Of a DNA stretch of 64,000 nt, positions 1 through 7,178 are shown one piece after another. Both the position numbers and the translations under genes were made by a program. Origin of the DNA: Donghicola mangrovi (lineage in GTDB: Bacteria; Pseudomonadota; Alphaproteobacteria; Rhodobacterales; Rhodobacteraceae); assembly GCF_013377535.1 (NCBI RefSeq), contig NZ_JABCJE010000001.1:310001-374000 (forward strand), in the 5' to 3' direction. Each line of letters opens with the position of its first letter. Position 1 is the stretch's first letter. The notes under the pieces were generated by a model that saw nothing but the letters and a program-made list of their open reading frames with translations, was not told where the DNA came from and searched no databases.

Positions 1-1631
1 TGACGCATCACCGAGGTCAGGGTGTGCAGCTGAACGGGCTTGGGTACGACAGACTCGACCAGAGTGGGGCTGATCTCGGCCAGACGGTCCAGCAGGCCCT
101 GTACGTCGTCGGGACCGATCAGGTTGGCCGCGTGGGTGTACAGCATCTGGCTGAGATGCGTCGCAATGACCGAGTCCGGCTCGACCACCACGTGATCATC
201 GGCCTCGGCTTCGGCCTGCTGGTAGGGCATGATCCATGTCGCATCCATGCCGAATGACGGATCTTTGACATCTATGCCCTTCAGCTTTTTGGTGGACATG
301 CCGCCCTGCAGGGCCAGCTTGCGATCGGGATAGACGGTGTCCTCGGCCACGATGGCCTGACCGATGCGGATCCGGTAGGTGTTCGAGGGCAGGTTCAGAT
401 CGTCGCGGATCCGCACGCCGGGCACCACAAAGCCCATGGATTTGGACACCTCGCGGCGGATGCCGGTGATCCGAGCCAGCAGTTCCCCACCCGAGCTGTC
501 GTCGATCATACCGATCAGGCCAAAGCCGATCTGGATCGAAATCGGAGCATAATCGGTGACGTCCTCGGCGGTGATGGTGCCGGGGCTCGGCTTGTCCTTG
601 TCCGCGCCTTTCAGCGCCGGAGCGTTCGCGCCGCCCTTGGCCGGATCGCCTGCGTCCGCCTCGTTGTCGCGTGAATACCAGTAGGCTGCACCGGCCGCAC
701 CGGCGGCAATCAGGAACAGCAGGTTGGGCATACCGGGGACCATCCCCAGCAGGGCCATTACACCCGATACGGGTAGCCATGCGCGGCTGATGTGGATCTG
801 CTTGGTGATGTGCTGCGCCAGATCGGCCTCGCCCGAGACGCGGGTCACGATGATCGCGGTCGCGATGGAAAGCAGCAGCGACGGGATCTGGGCCACCAGA
901 CCGTCACCAATCGACAGCAGCACATAAGTCTGCGCCGCAGTCCCCGCCGACAAACCATATTGAGTGGTACCGATCACGATACCCCCCAAGATGTTGGCAG
1001 CAAGGATCATGATGCCAGCGACAGCGTCCCCTTTGACGAACTTGGACGCACCGTCCATAGCCCCGTAGAAATCGGCCTCTTCGGCGACTTCGGCGCGGCG
1101 CTTTCGGGCCTCGTCGGGGTTCAGGATGCCTGCGTTCAGGTCGGCATCGATCGCCATCTGCTTGCCGGGCATCGCGTCCAGAGTGAAGCGCGCCGAAACC
1201 TCGGACACGCGGCCCGCACCTTTGGTAATCACCACAAGGTTGATGATCATCAGGATGACGAACACCACGATACCGACCGCAAAGTTGCCCCCGATCACAA
1301 AGTTGCCGAAGGCCTCGATCACCTTGCCCGCAGCGCCCGCGCCCGTGTGACCGTCCGTCAGAACGATCCGGGTCGAGGCCACGTTCAGCGACAGGCGCAG
1401 AGTGGTCGCGATCAGCAGAAGGCTGGGAAAGCTGCTGAAGTCGAGCGGCTTGTAGGTGTGCATGGACACCATCAGGATCAGCAGCGACAGCAGGATGTTA
1501 AAGACAAAGAAGACGTCCAGCAGGAACACCGGCAGCGGCAGAACCATCATGGCGATCATCGCCAGAATGCCGAAGGGCATCACTAGTCCGCCCATCTTTT
1601 CTGTCGTTGAAGGGTTTGAAATGTCGGCCAT
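1..1631 (-). CDS. flhA: FlhA, flagellar type III export gate protein (partial, C-terminus off the left edge)
   Basis: N-terminal part of FlhA, the large inner-membrane subunit of the flagellar export gate. About 543 codons are in the window; the family is usually near 690 residues, so most of the membrane domain and part of the cytoplasmic domain are present. Hydrophobic segments start near residue 15 (LVMPFGILAMIAMMV), and the FHIPEP signature RLSLNVASTR is at residues 79-88. The ATG at 1631 gives the usual short polar N-terminus; its Shine-Dalgarno (AAAGAGA) is weak. A strong sigma-54 element lies about 60 bases upstream at 1692-1707, divergent from the flgP operon. The reading frame runs open to the window edge, so downstream genes cannot be judged. 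Confidence 0.95.
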   Translation of the reverse strand, partial: MADISNPSTTEKMGGLVMPFGILAMIAMMVLPLPVFLLDVFFVFNILLSLLILMVSMHTYKPLDFSSFPSLLLIATTLRLSLNVASTRIVLTDGHTGAGAAGKVIEAFGNFVIGGNFAVGIVVFVILMIINLVVITKGAGRVSEVSARFTLDAMPGKQMAIDADLNAGILNPDEARKRRAEVAEEADFYGAMDGASKFVKGDAVAGIMILAANILGGIVIGTTQYGLSAGTAAQTYVLLSIGDGLVAQIPSLLLSIATAIIVTRVSGEADLAQHITKQIHISRAWLPVSGVMALLGMVPGMPNLLFLIAAGAAGAAYWYSRDNEADAGDPAKGGANAPALKGADKDKPSPGTITAEDVTDYAPISIQIGFGLIGMIDDSSGGELLARITGIRREVSKSMGFVVPGVRIRDDLNLPSNTYRIRIGQAIVAEDTVYPDRKLALQGGMSTKKLKGIDVKDPSFGMDATWIMPYQQAEAEADDHVVVEPDSVIATHLSQMLYTHAANLIGPDDVQGLLDRLAEISPTLVESVVPKPVQLHTLTSVMR

Positions 1632-1691
1632 GCGGCGGTCTCTTTGCGGCTGTCGGTTCTTTGACACGCGGGGTGTCCTCGGCAACCAAGG

Positions 1692-1707
1692 TGCAAAAGC
1701 CGTGCCA
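1692..1707 (-). promoter_or_regulatory. sigma-54 promoter of flhA
   Basis: On the minus strand this reads TGGCACGGCTTTTGCA, an exact match to TGGCAC-N5-TTGC with correct 12-base GG-to-GC spacing. It lies 60 bases before the flhA start codon and faces away from the flgP promoter. Confidence 0.85.
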
Positions 1708-1756
1708 GAGCATCTTTTTTGCTAAAACAATCCGCGTTCGTGCCGTGGGGGACAGA

Positions 1757-1772
1757 TGGCACAGGGTTTGCA
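1757..1772 (+). promoter_or_regulatory. sigma-54 promoter of flgP-flgT-flgA
   Basis: Reads TGGCACAGGGTTTGCA, an exact -24/-12 element. It is 40 bases before the flgP ATG at 1812 and is divergent from the flhA sigma-54 element 50 bases away, so one enhancer region could serve both operons. Confidence 0.85.
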
Positions 1773-1811
1773 GACCCGTTCGCATCCCATGGCCCGCAAC
1801 AGGAGAGCCTG

Positions 1812-2345
1812 ATGCCCACGACCACCACCCTCTTGCGCCTTGCTTGCGTCACCAGCCTCGGGCTGGGGCTGGCAGGCTGCACCCAGCCGCACCGCGCGGT
1901 TCAGGACCTGCCCTCGGACCCTGCGATGCAGACCCGCGAACTGGCCGAACTGAAGGACGCGCTGGACCAGACCACCCCCGCCTTTATGGCCCGCGCCAAA
2001 AAGGCCGAAGAGATCGTGCCCCTGACCGGCATGGGCTTTTCTCAGGTGTCCGGCCAGCCCGGCAAAACCACCAACGAAAAGCGCCTGATGGCCATTCGCG
2101 CCGCGCGCCTTGAGGCGATGCGCGATCTGACCGAACAGGTGCACGGCATCCGTCTGGATTCATCCTCGACGGTGAATGATCAGGTACTGCGCAGCGACTA
2201 TATCCGTGGCCTCGTCGATGGCGAGATCCGCGGCGCCCGCACCACCAGCATCAAACCCAAGAGCGCCGATACCTTCGAGGTGATCCTGACGCTGGACCCC
2301 GATGTGATCCGCTACATCATCAAAGCCGCGAAAACCGGACGCTGA
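1812..2345 (+). CDS. flgP: FlgP-like flagellar outer-membrane lipoprotein (LPP20 family)
   Basis: A 177-residue lipoprotein precursor. The signal peptide ends in the lipobox LAGC with the lipidated Cys at residue 23. The C-terminal half (RLMAIRAARLEAMRDLTEQV, then a beta-rich VILTLDPDVI stretch) resembles the LPP20 fold of FlgP, an outer-membrane-associated ring component around the basal body in polar flagella of Vibrio and Campylobacter, also known in R. sphaeroides. The reading frame opens at 1719, but the ATG at 1812 follows an AGGAGA Shine-Dalgarno, lies downstream of the sigma-54 promoter and begins the lipoprotein signal. flgT starts three bases after its stop, so the pair is co-expressed and probably forms one periplasmic assembly. 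Confidence 0.85.
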   Translation: MPTTTTLLRLACVTSLGLGLAGCTQPHRAVQDLPSDPAMQTRELAELKDALDQTTPAFMARAKKAEEIVPLTGMGFSQVSGQPGKTTNEKRLMAIRAARLEAMRDLTEQVHGIRLDSSSTVNDQVLRSDYIRGLVDGEIRGARTTSIKPKSADTFEVILTLDPDVIRYIIKAAKTGR

Positions 2346-2348
2346 TCC

Positions 2349-3476
2349 ATGACCGTTGCCCCCTTTGCCCTGCTGACCCGACTGGCTGTTCTGGCCGCGA
2401 CGCTGTTTGCCTTGGCCCTGCCCGCTGCGGCCGGTTCCAAGGATGACGCCGTCTGGATCGAGGCATGGGGCCACGCCGCCCCCGCCCCCGGCGAAAGTCA
2501 GGACAGCGCCAAACGCCGCGCCCTGATCGACGCGCTGGTGAACGCGGGGCTGCAAGGGGGCGCCACGATCCGCGGCTATACCTTTATGGACAAAAGCAAC
2601 ATCGTGGCCGACCGCGCCCTGATGTTGGCCAAGGGGCGCGTCATGCGCCACAAGGTCCTGTCCAGCAGCTTTGACGGCAGCCTGTGGCAAGTGCGCGTGC
2701 AGGCGCTGGTGGGGCCCGTCCCCTTGGGGGTTTGCGGCAGCAAGCGTAGTCTGGTGATCAGCGCCCACGCGCCCACCTATCGCATGTCCCCCGAAGTCCC
2801 CGCCTTTGTCGTGCCGATGGCCGAGCAGATGTACAAAGACATGCTCTACACCATCGAGCGCAATCCTGCGACGCGGCTGGACCGCGTGATGGCCACCACA
2901 GGCCGCGAGTCCGGCACCGTCCGCACCAGCGGCATGGACTACAACAGCCTGACCCGTGGCACCCTGCCCGGCTCGGCCAAGGGGGACCACGTCCTGCGCG
3001 TGACCTTTAACGGCGATGTGCAGTTCCTGAACGGGATGCAAACCGTGGTGATGAACGTCGACATCGACATGCGCGAGAGCAACGGCAACATCCGCACCCA
3101 CCGCATCCAGCGTCTGGCCCCCGTGCCCAAGAACACCACCCTGCACGGCCTGACCCTGCGCACCCGCACCACCACCGAGGCCCTGCTTCTGCGCGGTGTG
3201 AAAGAAGAATTCGACAACGTCCTGAGTGCCCTTGGCTGCGAGCCGCCCGCCGCACGGGTGGAGTTCGCCGGTGGCACCCTGAGTGTCCCCGTCGGTGCCC
3301 GCCACGGCATCACCCGCGGTGCGCTTGCGGTGCTCGAGGACCCCAATGACAGCTTCGGCCTGCTGGAAATCGTGCGTCTGGAAAACAGCCGCGCCATCCT
3401 GCGCCCGTTGGACCCGACCCGTCCTGCCCAAAGCTTCGATGGACGTCTGGTCTACTTTATGGAGGCAGGTCTGTGA
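2349..3476 (+). CDS. flgT: FlgT-like flagellar assembly protein (periplasmic, H-ring type)
   Basis: A 375-residue secreted protein with a Sec signal peptide (hydrophobic to residue ~27, ALPAAAG cleavage region). The N-terminal block AKRRALIDALVNAGLQGG resembles the FlgT N domain; the C-terminal part has short beta-rich repeats (GALAVLEDP, GRLVYFMEAGL) like the FlgT C domain. FlgT forms the H ring in Vibrio, and a distant homologue in R. sphaeroides is needed for rotation and contacts MotB and FliL. It sits between flgP and flgA; its TGA overlaps the flgA GTG in a GTGA junction, indicating translational coupling. The family match is by pattern, not alignment. Confidence 0.85.
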   Translation: MTVAPFALLTRLAVLAATLFALALPAAAGSKDDAVWIEAWGHAAPAPGESQDSAKRRALIDALVNAGLQGGATIRGYTFMDKSNIVADRALMLAKGRVMRHKVLSSSFDGSLWQVRVQALVGPVPLGVCGSKRSLVISAHAPTYRMSPEVPAFVVPMAEQMYKDMLYTIERNPATRLDRVMATTGRESGTVRTSGMDYNSLTRGTLPGSAKGDHVLRVTFNGDVQFLNGMQTVVMNVDIDMRESNGNIRTHRIQRLAPVPKNTTLHGLTLRTRTTTEALLLRGVKEEFDNVLSALGCEPPAARVEFAGGTLSVPVGARHGITRGALAVLEDPNDSFGLLEIVRLENSRAILRPLDPTRPAQSFDGRLVYFMEAGL

Positions 3477-4180
3477 TCTTTCGCGTCGCGTTTCTGGCCC
3501 TGATGCCCTTGGCCGCGATGGCCTCGCCCTATTCCGACGGGATCAGCCCCGACGAAGCCTCGGCGCTGGTCAGTCAGGCCATGAGGTCGGCCGGCCAGAG
3601 CGGCCAGATCCAGATCAGCCAGATGCGCGGGTTTCCGGCTTGTGATGACACCCCCGCCGTCTCGCCCCGCAATGGCGACTGGCGCACGGTCGAATTGCGC
3701 TGCGCCGCCCCCACCAGCTGGAGCCGCGCCGTGCGGACCTCGGCGGGACCGGGCGTGATGCCGCAGCGCAGTACCCGCAGCGAGCCCTTGGGCCAGCCCG
3801 TGCTAACGCTCACTGAAAGTCTGGCCAAAGGGACCGTAATCGAACCCCAACATTTGACCCTAAAACCTGTCAGCGAAGGGTCGTTGGACGGCTTGATGAC
3901 AGACCCCGCTTCGGTGATCGGCCGTACGCTTACCGTCAATCTGGGTCAGGGTCGGCCTGTGCTTGCCCGTCATCTGGAACTGAATTGGCTGGTCACGGAA
4001 GGAACGCCTGTTGCAATCGTATACGACGCCGGAGGAATGTTGATCCTGGCATCAGGAATTGCAGCCGAGAACGGCCAACGTGGCCAGATAATTGCAGTAA
4101 GAAATCTAGGAAGCGACAGGCTGGTAAAAGCCATCGTAACCGAGAGAAACAAAGTACGGGTGGCGGCTAAAATGAATTAG
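3473..4180 (+). CDS. flgA: FlgA, P-ring assembly chaperone
   Basis: A 235-residue periplasmic protein; the signal peptide is residues 1 to ~18 (LALMPLAAMAS). The second half carries a SAF-like domain (SLAKGTVIEPQHLTLKPV) and the typical C-terminal FlgA module ending in VRNLGSDRLVKAIVTERNKV. FlgA assists polymerisation of FlgI into the P ring. The start is GTG at 3473, overlapping the flgT stop by four bases. It is the last gene of the flgP-flgT-flgA unit; the flgM promoter begins inside its last codons, so flgM can be expressed separately. Confidence 0.93.
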   Translation: MIFRVAFLALMPLAAMASPYSDGISPDEASALVSQAMRSAGQSGQIQISQMRGFPACDDTPAVSPRNGDWRTVELRCAAPTSWSRAVRTSAGPGVMPQRSTRSEPLGQPVLTLTESLAKGTVIEPQHLTLKPVSEGSLDGLMTDPASVIGRTLTVNLGQGRPVLARHLELNWLVTEGTPVAIVYDAGGMLILASGIAAENGQRGQIIAVRNLGSDRLVKAIVTERNKVRVAAKMN

Positions 4181-4194
4181 CCCTCAGCCGTTTC
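4168..4194 (+). promoter_or_regulatory. sigma-28 promoter of flgM
   Basis: TAAA at 4168-4171, 15 bases, then GCCGTTTC at 4187-4194. This matches the class TAAA-N15-GCCGATAA with GCCGTT as the -10 core, the same core seen before other late genes here. The -35 lies inside the last codons of flgA, 76 bases before the flgM ATG. Confidence 0.6.
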
Positions 4195-4246
4195 ACTGTC
4201 CGAGAGTATGTGTAATCCCGTTTCAGTCTAACCCGAGGAGAACGTC

Positions 4247-4552
4247 ATGGTAGACTCCATTAATCCGTCCCTCGCCCGCGCCCGAATTCAAAAGACGCAG
4301 GGTGATACGCCCGCCCAGGTAGCGAGAAGCGCCGAGGGTTCGACGAGCGTCAGCGCGCCCGCCGCGACCGACAGCGTTTCGCTTAGCGCAGCCGTGGCCA
4401 AGATGCCTGCAGGTGTCGATGAAACGAACCCTCCGTTCGACGTCGAAGCCGTCAAGCGCATCAAGGATGCCATTTCGCAGGGCAACTATCCTGTCGATCT
4501 GGACCGGATCACCGATAGCCTTTTCGAAGGCTACCGCGAGCTGATGCTCTGA
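4247..4552 (+). CDS. flgM: FlgM, anti-sigma-28 factor
   Basis: A 101-residue protein with the FlgM layout: a low-complexity Ser/Ala N-terminus including DSVSLSAAVAKM, then the conserved sigma-binding helices (VEAVKRIKDAISQGNYPVDL followed by DSLFEGYRELML). FlgM holds FliA inactive in the cytoplasm until the hook is complete and is then exported. The ATG follows a CGAGGAGA Shine-Dalgarno. Its own sigma-28-type promoter gives the usual autoregulatory loop. No fliA is visible in this window. Confidence 0.93.
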   Translation: MVDSINPSLARARIQKTQGDTPAQVARSAEGSTSVSAPAATDSVSLSAAVAKMPAGVDETNPPFDVEAVKRIKDAISQGNYPVDLDRITDSLFEGYRELML

Positions 4553-4592
4553 GACCCGCATACAAACTGTAATAAAATACTGGAATCCTGAC

Positions 4593-4943
4593 GTGACCAG
4601 CCAACTGATCCTTCTTGCCAGCGCAGCAGCCGTGACCCTCATTCTTGCTTCCGGTGCCTATGCCGCCCTGCGTCGCAAGCGTGCCGAGAAGGCTGCTGCA
4701 AACTCTGAGAAAGCGATGCTTGCGAAAATCGCGGATGATCAGAGCAAGATCGACGCAGCGATCAATGCGATGGCTGACGAGATGAAAGACATCCGTGCGG
4801 ATATCCAGTGGCTGACCAGCGAGCGCATGATCGACCAAGCGATCAACATGGCCCGCGAAGGCGAAAGCGGTCAGGAAATCGTGCGCCAGACCGGAATTTC
4901 AGCCGACGAACTCGTGGCCATGCAGGCGTTCCGCCGCCACTGA
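4593..4943 (+). CDS. Small membrane-anchored protein with C-terminal helical motif, function unknown
   Basis: A 116-residue protein from a GTG start, 40 bases after flgM. Residues 1-26 form a membrane anchor (LILLASAAAVTLILASGAYAA), followed by an Arg/Lys/Ala-rich coiled-coil stretch and a C-terminal segment MAREGESGQEIVRQTGISADE that looks like a small helix-turn-helix of the type seen in DUF2802/DUF6115-like proteins near flagellar genes. The GTG is kept because it preserves the membrane segment; the ribosome site is weak. In this position FlgN might be expected, but FlgN has no membrane anchor. It ends exactly where the convergent gene ends (TGATCA holds both stops). Role unknown. Confidence 0.7.
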   Translation: MTSQLILLASAAAVTLILASGAYAALRRKRAEKAAANSEKAMLAKIADDQSKIDAAINAMADEMKDIRADIQWLTSERMIDQAINMAREGESGQEIVRQTGISADELVAMQAFRRH

Positions 4944-5582
4944 TCAGGTTTTCTTGCAGGTTGCCGGCAGCTTGTTCTCTGGCAACTTCTCGCACCACTC
5001 TGTGAACAATTGCCGAGCGCGGGCCTGAATGGTCAATCGCTCTTGTTTTGTGATCTCTTGGCTGACGCCCTCGCGGAATAGCGCCGCATGAGGGGCCTCG
5101 AAGGCAGCGGCCACGGTGAACCACAGCAGGGCCTCGGCCTTTTGCGAGGGTTCGCTGACCTCGTTGTAAACCCGCCCCAAAGCTGTCAGTGCCCCCAGAT
5201 CGCCTCGCTCTGCTGTGGCGGTCAGGTCAGTGACCAGACGCCCGGCCACTTCGGCGCGGCCCTCTTCGGTCAGGCGTTCGCGCAGCAGTTTGATCATCGA
5301 AATCGCGGCCTTCTCGCCGGAAAAGCGCGACCGCCATGCCCAGTAATAGGCATTCATGTCGTCCTGCGGCACGCCCTGCCCTATCGCATAGAGCACCGCC
5401 AGATTGGCTTGCGCGGCGCCGTCGTTATGCTCGGCCAGTTTCTGGAACAGGACCACGGCCCGATCCAGATCCCCGCTTTTGAACGCGGCCATCGCATCGT
5501 CGAACTGATCCGCCGCAGCGGCGCCGCACAGGGCCACAGACAGCGCCACAGCGCCGGTGAAACGTTTCAGATATCCAGTCAT
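4944..5582 (-). CDS. Periplasmic Sel1/TPR-like repeat protein, function unknown
   Basis: A 212-residue protein with a Sec signal peptide (VALSVALCGAAAADQ, cleavage near residue 25). The mature part begins with TPR/Sel1-type helices: FKSGDLDRAVVLFQKLAEH, AAQANLAVLYAIGQGVPQDD and LGALTALGRVYNEVSEPSQKA. The C-terminus has two Cys residues that could form a disulfide. The start overlaps the upstream gene by four bases (ATGA), so both are translated together from the 6025 unit. Sel1-type proteins are scaffolds; inside a flagellar cluster a periplasmic basal-body or stator-associated role is plausible but inferred from context only. Confidence 0.75.
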   Translation of the reverse strand: MTGYLKRFTGAVALSVALCGAAAADQFDDAMAAFKSGDLDRAVVLFQKLAEHNDGAAQANLAVLYAIGQGVPQDDMNAYYWAWRSRFSGEKAAISMIKLLRERLTEEGRAEVAGRLVTDLTATAERGDLGALTALGRVYNEVSEPSQKAEALLWFTVAAAFEAPHAALFREGVSQEITKQERLTIQARARQLFTEWCEKLPENKLPATCKKT

Positions 5583-6025
5583 CGGCCAGCCATCATCACA
5601 AGTTGCAGGTACAAGAGCCGCCGCTTCCGCCCGTCCAGACCGGCCTGATAGACCACAATCCGCGGGCGCTTGCCCGGCTCGGTCTCGACCTCGATCTCGA
5701 CGCTGTCGGGCAGGTGCACGTCATAGGTGGACAACATCTTTTTCGGGTGGTCCATGAACGCGGCCTGAAAGGGTTTGTCGATCCAGCCCCGCGCCAACGC
5801 ACGGCCCAGAATTTCGGGCAGGTGACGCTCGATCTCGTCCAGGGTCATCAGGCGCGTCATGCGCTGGACCAGCACGAACTCTTCGGTGGGCAGGGAGCGG
5901 TCGTCGTAGTCGGCGCCAGCGGGCAGCGGATCATCAGGCATCAGCACCTGCGGCACGCCTTCAGCGCGCCTGCGTCCGAACAGACGCTTGAACGGGGCCA
6001 GAGCCCAACTCAAAGCCAGTGCCAT
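5579..6025 (-). CDS. Uncharacterised cytoplasmic protein, first gene of a sigma-28-type unit
   Basis: A 148-residue protein not assigned to a known family. It starts with a short hydrophobic/basic segment (ALALSWALAPFKRLFGRRR) that could be a membrane-surface amphipathic helix. The rest is soluble: a helical part with TRLMTLDEIERHLPEILGRA and a C-terminal beta-rich part (VEIEVETEPGKRPRIVVYQA). The ATG at 6025 follows GAGAGG. The gene overlaps the Sel1-like gene by four bases and is preceded by a sigma-28-like element (6080-6106). It diverges from the FliL-like gene at 6190. Flagellar involvement is inferred from position and promoter. Confidence 0.7.
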   Translation of the reverse strand: MALALSWALAPFKRLFGRRRAEGVPQVLMPDDPLPAGADYDDRSLPTEEFVLVQRMTRLMTLDEIERHLPEILGRALARGWIDKPFQAAFMDHPKKMLSTYDVHLPDSVEIEVETEPGKRPRIVVYQAGLDGRKRRLLYLQLVMMAGR

Positions 6026-6079
6026 CCACTACCTCTCTTGCTTCGGGGCCGGGGTCCGAAGCTTTGCTCTTGTCTTTAT

Positions 6080-6106
6080 CTTTCGGTCATATTCCGGAAT
6101 TTTTTA
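6080..6106 (-). promoter_or_regulatory. Possible sigma-28 promoter of the 5579-6025 gene
   Basis: On the minus strand: TAAA, 15 bases, ACCGAAAG. The -35 and spacing match the flgM and fliD elements; the -10 is weaker (ACCGAAAG against GCCGTTTC). It is 55 bases before the start codon and divergent from a sigma-54 element at 6132-6147. Confidence 0.4.
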
Positions 6107-6131
6107 GCCTCGGGTTACACTCTAGCAGGTT

Positions 6132-6147
6132 TGGCACCTGCCTTGCA
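6132..6147 (+). promoter_or_regulatory. sigma-54 promoter of the FliL-like gene
   Basis: Reads TGGCACCTGCCTTGCA, an exact -24/-12 element, 43 bases before the ATG at 6190. Confidence 0.85.
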
Positions 6148-6189
6148 GAGCCTTTTGCAGAAATGAAAAGCCCGAGGAGGCATTCGCTT

Positions 6190-6693
6190 ATGTCGGCCGA
6201 GCCGATCTCTGCCAAAACGAGCATTCTGTTGATGGTTGCCCCCGCGATTATTGTCGTCGGGGCTTTTGGCGCGGGCCTGTTCCTGTCGCTCGGGGCCAAG
6301 CCCGATCTGCCCGAACCCGAGGTCATCGAACCCGTCGAGCCAGAGCCGGAACCCGATCCCAAGCGGATGTACATCGACATCATCAACCCGATCAAAGCCA
6401 CCCTGCCCCAACTTGGCGGGACGGCGAACATCAGCATCGGTTTGGCCGTGCGCGATGACATCGGCAAAAAGGTCTACGACATGCTGCGCGAAGACGCCGC
6501 CCCCGTGATGGCGCCCATGACCGATGCAGTTCAGGAACTGGTGGATCAGATGCCTGCGGGCAGCACATGGCAGGATCTGCGGGGCGCTCTGCCCGACCTG
6601 CTGCGGATCAAGCTGAACGAACAGCTGACCGCCGAGGACCGCCCCAACCCCGTCTACGAAGTGCTGATCACCAACTTTTCCGTCGGCCAATAG
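6190..6693 (+). CDS. FliL-like single-pass inner-membrane protein, candidate stator-associated (MotF-like) protein
   Basis: A 167-residue protein with one membrane segment (residues ~12-35, ILLMVAPAIIVVGAFGAGLF), a Pro/Glu-rich linker (residues ~38-58), and a periplasmic domain ending in YEVLITNFSVGQ, close to the C-terminal strand of FliL. The layout is that of FliL although another fliL lies at 27492. R. sphaeroides has a single-pass flagellar protein, MotF, required for rotation and encoded among Fla1 genes; this gene is a candidate for it, unproven here. The reading frame is open from 6019, but the ATG at 6190 has the Shine-Dalgarno GAGGAGG. An in-frame ATG at 6163 is also downstream of the promoter and less likely. 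It has its own strong sigma-54 promoter. Confidence 0.8.
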   Translation: MSAEPISAKTSILLMVAPAIIVVGAFGAGLFLSLGAKPDLPEPEVIEPVEPEPEPDPKRMYIDIINPIKATLPQLGGTANISIGLAVRDDIGKKVYDMLREDAAPVMAPMTDAVQELVDQMPAGSTWQDLRGALPDLLRIKLNEQLTAEDRPNPVYEVLITNFSVGQ

Positions 6694-6697
6694 GATT

Positions 6698-6713
6698 TGG
6701 CGCGGCTCTTGCA
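6698..6713 (+). promoter_or_regulatory. sigma-54 promoter of the 53-residue ORF
   Basis: Reads TGGCGCGGCTCTTGCA, with correct GG-to-GC spacing and one mismatch in the -24 box (CGC for CAC). It lies five bases after the FliL-like stop and 33 bases before the ATG at 6746. Confidence 0.7.
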
Positions 6714-6745
6714 GTTGCTCTGGTAGCAAGCACAGGAGCCCTGTC

Positions 6746-6907
6746 ATGAACATGATCTACGACCCCAAGACCACTCAGGCCACCGAAGTCCCCGTGATGA
6801 TGGTGGAAACCGTCTTCTGCGACGAAACCGGCGCGCCTCGGGCCCGCAAGAGCACCCCGCTGTCCGCACTGGTCGCAGCACTCAAGACGCCCCTACGGAT
6901 CGCCTGA
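6746..6907 (+). CDS. 53-residue protein under a dedicated sigma-54 promoter, function unknown
   Basis: A short ORF: ATG at 6746, TGA at 6905-6907, preceded by CAGGAG at good spacing. The product (begins MNMIYDPKTTQATEV, contains VETVFCDETG, ends LKTPLRIA) has no signal peptide or membrane segment and one Cys. I do not recognise a family. A sigma-54 promoter ends 32 bases upstream and a hairpin terminator follows (6937-6976), so it is framed as a single-gene transcript inside the flagellar regulon. This framing, rather than homology, supports it as a real gene. Confidence 0.6.
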   Translation: MNMIYDPKTTQATEVPVMMVETVFCDETGAPRARKSTPLSALVAALKTPLRIA

Positions 6908-6936
6908 GGCGCTCTACGCCCATTCTGAACACAAAG

Positions 6937-6976
6937 AGCCAGGCCAAGGGGCGATACCCCTTAGCTCTGGCTTTTG
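6937..6976 (+). terminator. Hairpin terminator between convergent genes
   Basis: Nested inverted repeats: AGCCAG (6937-6942) with CTGGCT (6967-6972), and inside it AAGGGG-CGATA-CCCCTT (6946-6962), followed by TTTTG. It ends the 53-residue ORF transcript and overlaps the 3' end of the convergent gene at 6961. Confidence 0.6.
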
Positions 6977-7176
6977 TATTTTCTGTATCGCAGGAAAAAT
7001 CCGGCAGTCCCGGACAGCATCATCAGCGCAGCAATCCAGCCGGTGGACGGCACCATGCCCGCAAGGCGGACCATGCCGGACGGCTGAAGTCCGATCATGA
7101 TGATCAGAGGCAGCGCACACATCATGAAAATGCGAATACGCAGACAGGTGCGGCAGGGTTTACGACGGCCAGCCAT
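6961..7176 (-). CDS. Small two-helix membrane protein with an N-terminal CxxC, function unknown
   Basis: A 71-residue protein: basic N-terminus with CRTC at residues 8-11 (MAGRRKPCRTCLR), two hydrophobic segments (FMMCALPLIIMIGL and TGWIAALMMLSGTAGFFL), and a basic tail (RYRKYKSQS). It begins three bases after the FliT-like stop and is probably the third gene of the fliS unit. No family recognised. The CxxC and positive N-terminus could suit a small redox or metal-binding membrane protein, but nothing in the context tests that. Its stop codon lies inside a terminator-like hairpin. Confidence 0.55.
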   Translation of the reverse strand: MAGRRKPCRTCLRIRIFMMCALPLIIMIGLQPSGMVRLAGMVPSTGWIAALMMLSGTAGFFLRYRKYKSQS

Positions 7177-7178
7177 CC

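Noticed and set aside
4593-4943. Calling the gene after flgM flgN
   Set aside because: FlgN is a soluble helical chaperone; this protein has an N-terminal membrane anchor and a different C-terminal motif.
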